A DNA stretch of 64,000 nucleotides from Sander lucioperca (taxonomy: Eukaryota; Chordata; Actinopteri; Perciformes; Percidae), in the NCBI RefSeq assembly GCF_008315115.2, contig NC_050184.1:1378032-1442031 (forward strand), in the 5' to 3' direction. The position numbers were made by a program, and so were the translations under genes. Of the stretch, positions 57,638-64,000 are shown piece after piece. The stretch's first letter is position 1. Each line of letters begins with the position of its first letter. The notes beneath the pieces were generated by a model, which did no database searches, was not told where the DNA came from, and saw only the letters and a list, made by a program, of their open reading frames with translations.

Positions 57638-57837
57638 CTGGACCCTGGCCTCTGTGAGTTTGGTCCTCTGGGCCAGCTCCTCCCTGGTGTAGATGTCGGG
57701 GTAGTGGGTTCTTTCGAAAGCCTTCTCCAGCTCCTCCAGCTGCTCTGCAGTGAACGTGGTGCGACTCCTGCGCTGCTTCCGCTTCAGGGGGAGGTCAGGC
57801 TCCGACTCCACGTCTGACACTTCATCCATCCGACTAC
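57638..57837 (-). CDS. pax7: Pax7 exon 5: linker and first part of homeodomain
   Basis: 200 bp: GT completing a split codon, then 66 codons. Acceptor TTTGTCCAG before GTAGTCGG; donor GGTCCAG followed by GTAATA. The first 20 codons, SRMDEVSDVESEPDLPLKRK, are the acidic-then-basic linker before the homeodomain. Then homeodomain residues 1-46: QRRSRTTFTAEQLEELEKAF, ERTHYPDIYTREELAQRTKL and TEARVQ. Lys at position 18 and Thr at 38 fit Pax7, where Pax3 has Arg and Ala. The donor reads into a (CCAT)n array within a dozen bases. The open frame can run on into the intron, but the frame from exon 6 joins without a gap. Confidence 0.96.
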
Positions 57838-60179
57838 CTGGACAAACACATTCATGTCAGCATGTTTTATACTGTCAATATGTGCTACTTCTATAAAAAT
57901 AAACACACAATAAGCTAACTAAATCAAAAGGCTCCTCATTTAAAATACTTAGTAGTAAAAAGATGCTGATTGGCTTGCTGATTTTTCCTGGTCGTCTACT
58001 GATAATACTGGTAATACTAAACATTATTGATCAAACTGTACGTATAATGTACTGCCATTCTTATGGATGGTTGATGAACATACAGAAAATAAATTAGGCT
58101 TTATTCAAGCCATTCTGTGGTTGGGGAATGTATTTTATTCATAAGGTATGTTTTTCAAAATGGGGACCTAGTTATCTTCGGATGTCTACTTCTAATTACT
58201 GTAGCAGGTTCATATATTGCTAATTACTGCTGCAAAGTGAGACCATGTAATAAATCACATCGTTATTGGCTCAAAACTGTTTAGGTGGCAAACGTCTGAT
58301 TTTTAAAATGAAATGAGATGGTTGCATTCACATATACAATATAATAATATGCAGTATATATGTAGTAATTCAACTTTACACATAGCATTCAGGTGAGCAG
58401 TGACCAAAGTGGTTGAAAAGAAAACCTAACGTCTGATTCATACTGCCCACTGGATTATAAACAACATTATAATCTGAAACAACAGACTGAGAGTAGGACC
58501 ATAGCAAACAACAGAACAACAAATCAACACAAAATGGAGCCAACTTGTCAATATCATATTTGTCCAGCATTTATTAAAAGTCATCAAACCTGTCAACACA
58601 CAATGTATAGTTATCCAAAAGAGACATCTACAGTGAGGTGAAATTGAGTGAATAGTGTACAGACCACACTGTGTGTTCATTTGTTCACCCACACTATCCA
58701 CAGCTACAGCAGGTAGGTAGGGTATGGTGGTTTGATTAAATACTGAAAAAGGCAACACTGATTTCAAGCAAGAGACGGGATGAGCTTAACAGTTCATTAT
58801 TGAGCTTGGAAACAGGTTGGTGAAACAATAGGCTCATTGGAGATGAGCCAGGCCTGCGCAGAATCGATCATCTGTGATCGCCGCCCAATGCATGCTGGGT
58901 AGATTTGTGTCTGACTTGCTCTGACGTCATGCACACGTGGGCAACAATAACTTCGAGAGATCAAGGTAGCTGCAGGTTTTAGAACCAGACACCGCCGTTG
59001 ATTGGTTCAGAACTGACTCAACACTATGATGTTTAGTTTAGTTTAGTCAGAGGAAGTAAATCCGTTCAGATTACGGATCATCTACAGTATATTAACATCA
59101 GCAACAGATCGCATGTAGAGCATTTTGACAGCTACTCTGTCATAATAAAAACAACTGGAGACTGTGTACACACCCAAGGTAATCAGGGTAAGGCAGAGTA
59201 AACATCTTAACACTGAGTTTTTCATCCAAGATTTATTAGATATAAATTGGAATAGGCTTCACCTCATTCCTTTTGTTGAAGATGCTTGGAATTTTTTCTA
59301 CACTGAAGTTCTTAAAGTAATTGACAAACATTTACCTTGGATATCAGTTAGGGTCAAGGGCCAACATTTACCTTGGATTGATGCTGATTTAATATATCTT
59401 TTTAAACAAAGAGATGAGGCATGGGAAATGTGTTCCTATATGTCAAAGGACTCAGCAGACGGGCTGTATATAAACGATTAAGAAATATGTGCACAACTAA
59501 AACAAGAAATGCTAAATCGAATTATTATAAAAACTCTCTGTCTAATACATTTAATAATCCTAAGAAGTTTTGGAAAAGTCTTAATTCTTTATTCAATAAT
59601 TCTACTAAAAGCATTGCTACCAAAATCAAAGTTAATAATGATATTATTAGTGATCCTTCCGCGGTTGCCAATGCTTTTAATCAACACTTTTCCTCTATTT
59701 GTAGCTCACAATTTTCTAACTTCTCCTACTCTAGTCTGGCAGATGAGCTTAGCAGCTCCTTCTCATTTGCTATAATAAATCCTACTGACGTTAGCAGGCA
59801 ATTTCCGAATTAAAGTCAAGCAATAGTACTGATCCTGACGGCCTGGAGATCAAGTTCATTAAGCTCGCGTCTCATGTACTGGCATTTCCTTTATCGGATT
59901 TATTTAATTTATTGTTATCCACCTGTGTGGTTCCATCAATGTGGAAGTCTGCCAGAGTTAGGGTGGCGATGCACTTGATCTTAACAACTGCAGACCTAAA
60001 TCCATTATCAGTAGTATAGCAAAAGTGTTTGAAAAACTAATATTTAAACAATTATTCAAATATATTAATGATTTCTCCATTCTGTCACCAAATCAATCTG
60101 GTTTCAGACCAAATTTTTCTACAACTACTGCTCTTCTAAAATTTACCAATGATGTTTCATCCTCTTTAGACAATGTATA

Positions 60180-60215
60180 TATTGCATTAGTCAACATGTT
60201 GTTGACTAATGCAAT
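60180..60215. repeat. Palindrome inside the RT frame
   Basis: ATTGCATTAGTCAAC and its inverse GTTGACTAATGCAAT surround a 5-bp loop (ATGTT). It inserts ALVNMLLTNA before IFIDLTKAF without breaking the frame. Confidence 0.9.
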
Positions 60216-61362
60216 ATTCATAGATCTGACTAAAGCTTTCAATATGGTCGATCATTATATGCTTCTTGACAAATTACATGCGATAGGCCTTTCTAAACAC
60301 TCTGTTCTCTGGTTTAATTCTTATCTTCACTGTAGACATCAGCGTGTCTCTTTTCATGGTTGTGTATCACAGTCCTTAATAATGGAGAAAGGTGTCCCTC
60401 AAGGCTCTTCCTTAGGGCCTCTCCTATTTTCTTTATTTACTAATGATCTTCCTCAAATCTGTTCAGACTGTTATATTCATCTATATGCAGATTACACAGT
60501 GATCTATACATCTAATGTGTCTGTCTCTAAGATTCAATTCTCACTGCAATCTAACTTGCAAATGCTATTCAACTTTGTTTCCAATCCAACCACCTTCTAC
60601 TGAATAAGAAAAAAGTCATATAACATACTGTTCCCCACCAGATCAGCTACATTGAATCAAGATAACAATCTTTCAACTCCACTTGTACAAGTTGATTAAC
60701 TTAAATATCTGGGCCTTTGGCTTGATTCACAACTTTCCTTTAGGTATCATATAAATTCTGTTGTAAAAAAGATCAACTGTAATTTACGAATATTGTATCG
60801 CTCTATTAATTGTTTCACTCAAGTGATTAGGTTAAGAATTGTGTCACAGTTAATATTTCCTATATTAGACTATGCAGATGTTGTCTATCAAAACACATCA
60901 GAATCAAATCTGAAACCATTAAATGTTGCTTTCAATAATATATGCAGATTTGTGCTGAGATGTCCTTTTACTACTCACCACTGTGGAATGTATGACTCAC
61001 TGAACGTATTATCACCAAAAGCCAGAAGACAGTATCACTGGTACCAGGTTATTTTTAAATGTGTTTACTCTGATTATCCTTCTTACCTGAAGGAATATTT
61101 AATTCCATATAGACCCAGCTATAGATTGAGACACACTGAATATCACTTCTCCACTGTGCCAAACATCTACAAAGAGAGTGGTAGACGTACCTTTAAATTT
61201 AAAGCCCATTCAGACTGGAATAGCCTGCCTGGGTCTCTAAGATCTGTCACTTCTTTGCTTCTTTGCACTCCTTCAAAACATCGCTCTTTACTTACTTGCA
61301 TGCAAACTGTTGCTTTAAATGTTTTCCTCATGTATGACTGGACTTTTGTTTTATATACCCAA

Positions 61363-61366
<4 letters not shown>

Positions 61367-61449
<83 letters not shown>

Positions 61450-61452
61450 ATG
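61367..61452. repeat. (TA)n array at the LINE 3' end
   Basis: About 85 bp of TA with a few GTATATG interruptions. It follows the last coding part of the LINE and could be its tail repeat or a later expansion. Confidence 0.93.
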
Positions 61453-62456
61453 CATGTGTATGGATGGGCTAAATGTTGTCATGCCTCTTAATACTACAAT
61501 ATGTTTTATACACGGATTTGTTTTCAATAAGGAGTCGGTGGGGCGGGTAGGGTTGGCGAGATGGGATGAGGGAGAGCTTTAGCGAGTGTGAATGTACATG
61601 TGCTGTATTGTCTTTGTCTTATGTCTCGAGGACCCCCTCGAAAACAAGATGCTTCATCTCAAGGAGTTATCCTCCTAACAATAACATTTGCTCCCGTCCA
61701 CTTTACAGGCGAGGCGCAGTTCATCTCGAATGAGCCTAGTTTAGTTTTAATTAACTGTACAGTTAAGGATCAGCTTTAGCCTCTACGGATAATTTCCAGC
61801 TGCAGCCTATGTTGTCAATAGGCATCCTCAAATACAGTGGTCATTTTTTATATATATATAAATTATATTATATTTATAATTACAGCAGGCCTAAGCAACA
61901 GGGATTAAGACATACAAACATATGGCACACAATTGGAGCAAGCACAAACAAGAAAGCACATGATGATGGCAAAGGCATCAAAGCAGTTCCAGCAATAAAA
62001 ATATTACAAATGGAACAAGGAGAATAGTCCCAGAGGCCACACTGAAAGCACATACAAGAGTCAGGCAGCAGAGATGACTGACAGAGCAATTTCAGTCTGA
62101 GTGAACATGATCTTCAAAACATATTTAATGTAAATGAGTAGTGTGTAAACTTATTTTGAGGGGACATTGACATCTGCAAAATGAGAGATGGTAGAGCACC
62201 AATAGAAGAGCTGCGGTGCTTGAAGACTGTGGGACCCAGAGTAGAACAGACTTCTCACAATCACTGATGGGGAAACAATGTGTCTATTACAAGAGAGATG
62301 CTATCTAACCTCCCTCAAAACCACCATCACTTCTCCTGGACATCCCAGAATCCAGGCCAGGCCACAATAGGTGTAGACAGATGAATAGTCCCTGACCCGG
62401 GACCATGTGGATTCTGAGAGCATCTCACAACATTTGTATCGTACCATAAGTGTCCA

Positions 62457-63205
62457 GGGGCCTGTACTACGAAGCCAGTTCAAAGTATCCAGGATATCTT
62501 CTGGTTATCTGGCTTCACTAACCCCACATCATGCTAGGCGGTCACACGACGGTGGTTATCAACTCAATCAATCAACCCAGGGTTACCCAATCCAGCCATG
62601 AGTGCAATCACATAAATGGGGAGGGGTTTGTAGCATATGACCAATCATGGACAAGTATACTGGCAGAAGAGCAAAGAGAAAACTATAATATTAGACAAAT
62701 ATGGAGAGGTTAAACAAAACCAGGCGAAAAGCATCACATTTGCTGCTGCCAAATGCAGGAAAGACTGCTGATACTGTGTAAATGCATAGATTATAGGCTC
62801 ATTATATCACTGTATAATGGAAAGTAGCAGCATACACTGCTCCAAATTAAACAGTGTATCAGATGCACTTATAAAAGAGGTGAAACTCAGGCACGTCTTA
62901 AATAATCTTTTTACGAATAGGCATTCGAAACGCATTGGTTTTGAAGCATAATAAGCAAACTTCTGTTGTAGTCTTCTTATTAATAGTGTCCTCATTCATT
63001 GTGGGCAAACACAAATGCATTTCAGATAAAACCGCATTTATCACAATAAACAAGGCTATTTATCTGTAAGTGTCGGAGTTTTGTTTCTTTTATAATATCA
63101 TTGGTCATCTAGGACACTCTCACATATGACTATAATTACATTTGTGTATTCCATTAAATTAAGGTGTTGCTTAGATGTATAGCGGGGGGGGGATTAAACA
63201 TGGGG

Positions 63206-63240
<35 letters not shown>

Positions 63241-63488
63241 CAAAATCCCTTATTCTGTTAGCTTCATGCCGGTGGGACTGGTAAAACTAAAACACACAAT
63301 GTATGGCAGAATGAAATCTGTACACAGTCCACAGCACTTTAAATATGGGTTGATCTGTTATCTCGAACATGATCTGCTTTGGAGCTGGTTAGCTGTTCAG
63401 CATAAGTTACCATGGTGATTTATCCAGGTGAAAAGTTAACCCTAAGTTACCCCGCTTACCCCAAATCCTGCTCTGTAGTACAGGCCCC
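62457..63488 (+). mobile_element. Harbinger-like element with Myb-type remnant
   Basis: Seen: GGGGCCTGTACTACGAAGC on the left and CTGTAGTACAGGCCCC on the right are inverted ends. In between, on the plus strand near 62665, a frame reads KSKEKTIILDKYGEVKQNQA and then KSITFAAAKCRKDC, stop, YCVNA. This fits the first helix region of the Myb/SANT-like protein of Harbinger elements. A (TA)n(GT)n run lies at 63206-63240. No DDE transposase was seen; no clear target duplication. Confidence 0.72.
63206..63240. repeat. (TA)n(GT)n microsatellite
   Basis: About 24 bp of TA then 10 bp of GT. Confidence 0.93.
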
Positions 63489-64000
63489 AGCTGCCTTGTG
63501 GATTTAATGTCTATCAATAACAAGTTCAGTGGTTCAGCGGGTCAAGACTTGCGCAGCATTCAGACATGTTCACAGAGAGAGCCAGGCAGAGGAATGAGGG
63601 ACAAATGATGCTTCAAACAGCTCTGTGTGGTTATTTATATGACAAAACAATTTTCTTGTGCTTGGTAAGTACAATTCTATATCAAAACCTGCATATCCTA
63701 GCATCCCCTAGGGCACAGTGCTGAGAGTTGGAGTAGAATGAGGGGTGCTAATCTCTCTGGACCACCTTGGTGATGTGTGTAGCACCATTCTTCCACTATG
63801 GGCCCCAGGGTAGCCCAGACAAACACACTGAAAATAGTCCCAAAATATTTATTGTGCAGCTGATTTTACTCATACACAATGTGTCCATGCCGCTGTTCAG
63901 AAAGAGCCATGGAAGATTATCTGAAGCATGCAGATATGCATTTCAAATGAGGCTGCCTACTACGGTTTGACATCACAGTTCAGGTGAAACTAGTCTCTCA

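Larger units (their letters stand above)
6081..57837 (-). other. pax7: pax7 gene, partial (exons 5 to 8 with introns)
   Basis: Seen: four minus-strand exons of 200, 166, 200 and 268 bp, each bounded by AG acceptors and GT donors. The reading frame crosses every junction cleanly (exon 5 ends on a whole codon; exon 6 ends with G that completes an Asp codon with AC of exon 7; exon 7 ends on a whole codon; exon 8 ends with one base of a split codon). Family knowledge: Pax7 is a nuclear paired-box plus homeodomain transcription factor of neural crest, dorsal neural tube and muscle satellite cells. Order, lengths and split positions match the vertebrate Pax3/7 exon plan. Inference: this is pax7, not pax3, from paralogue-specific residues after the homeodomain. 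Whether it is the a or b teleost copy cannot be told. Numbering of exons follows the vertebrate gene. Confidence 0.93.
59164..61491 (+). mobile_element. Non-LTR retrotransposon, broken reverse transcriptase
   Basis: Plus-strand frames give an N-terminal part (DLLDINWNRLHLIPFVEDAW, then NYYKNSLSNTFNNPKKFWKS), RT blocks (STDPDGLEIKFIKLASHVLA, AKVFEKLIFKQLFKYINDFS, LSPNQSGFRPNFSTTTALLK, FIDLTKAFNMVDHYMLLDKL, GVPQGSSLGPLLFSLFTNDL, IHLYADYTVIYTSN) and a C-terminal part (ILYRSINCFTQVIRLRIVSQ to RTFKFKAHSDWNSLP). The catalytic box reads YADY for YADD. Stops and frameshifts lie at about 59480, 59813, 59990, 60600 and 60700. It differs from the L2-like elements; jockey/CR1-type in layout, exact clade undecided. 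Confidence 0.88.
57838..64000 (-). other. pax7 intron 4 (partial)
   Basis: No paired-domain or octapeptide coding was found on the minus strand here, so exon 4 lies right of the window. It holds the LINE at 59164-61491, a TA array and the Harbinger-like element at 62457-63488. The stretches 57840-59150, 61500-62450 and 63490-64000 show nothing recognisable. Confidence 0.8.

Noticed and set aside
6081..57837. Assignment to pax3 instead of pax7
   Set aside because: Homeodomain Lys 18 and Thr 38 and the LAAFNHLLPGGFPPTG linker fit Pax7; Pax3 differs at these places.

Overview
The window is intronic and exonic DNA of a ray-finned fish, most likely a percomorph teleost. It holds one host gene that I can support: the middle-to-3' part of a pax7 orthologue on the minus strand. 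Four exons were read with splice sites and phases that join without a break: exon 5 (57638-57837), exon 6 (44159-44324), exon 7 (41981-42180) and exon 8 (6081-6348). They encode the linker and homeodomain, then the Pax7-type Ser/Pro/Tyr-rich transactivation region. Residues LAAFNHLLPGGFPPTGMPTL after the homeodomain favour Pax7 over Pax3. The paired-domain exons 1-4 (beyond the right edge) and the spliced 3' terminal exon (beyond the left edge, if present) were not found here. Exon 8 can also read through its donor for 33 codons to a stop at 5980.

The rest is intron (part of intron 4; introns 5, 6 and 7 of about 13.3, 2.0 and 35.6 kb; part of intron 8) packed with transposable elements. From left to right these are: intron 8 with a Harbinger-like MITE holding a nested insert, a second MITE and a hAT MITE (3.3-5.7 kb); intron 7 with a retroposed poly(A) fragment (10.0 kb), a TIR element and a hAT element (11.7-13.2 kb), an antisense LINE (16.8-17.8 kb), a hAT element (18.7-19.3 kb), a mostly repeat-free island (20-22.7 kb), a 2.7-kb foldback element (22.8-25.4 kb), L2-type LINE pieces (26.6-28.2 kb), an inverted-repeat element with a DIRS/Ngaro-like gag remnant (28.3-29.5 kb), and a decayed Ty3/gypsy retrotransposon carrying nested LINE-tail and Harbinger insertions (34.2-39.9 kb). 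Intron 6 has nested inverted repeats. Intron 5 has a second copy of the 12.5-kb hAT element, a hAT inserted in another hAT (49.9-51.7 kb) and a broken L2-type LINE (54.8-57.4 kb) whose tail runs into a (GGAT)n array next to the exon 5 donor. Intron 4 has another broken LINE (59.2-61.5 kb) and a Harbinger-like element (62.5-63.5 kb).

Evidence for mobile elements is mostly direct: matching termini, target-site duplications (four perfect 8-bp, two 7-of-8, one perfect 15-bp), and recognisable broken reverse transcriptase, protease, RNase H, integrase, BED-finger or Myb-like segments. No intact transposase or retrotransposon polyprotein is present. I saw no bacterial-type gene, CRISPR array or functional tRNA/rRNA gene. 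I did not find a convincing new biological system; the foldback element, the composite inverted-repeat locus at 27.7-29.9 kb and the exon 8 read-through are the best candidates for a second look.
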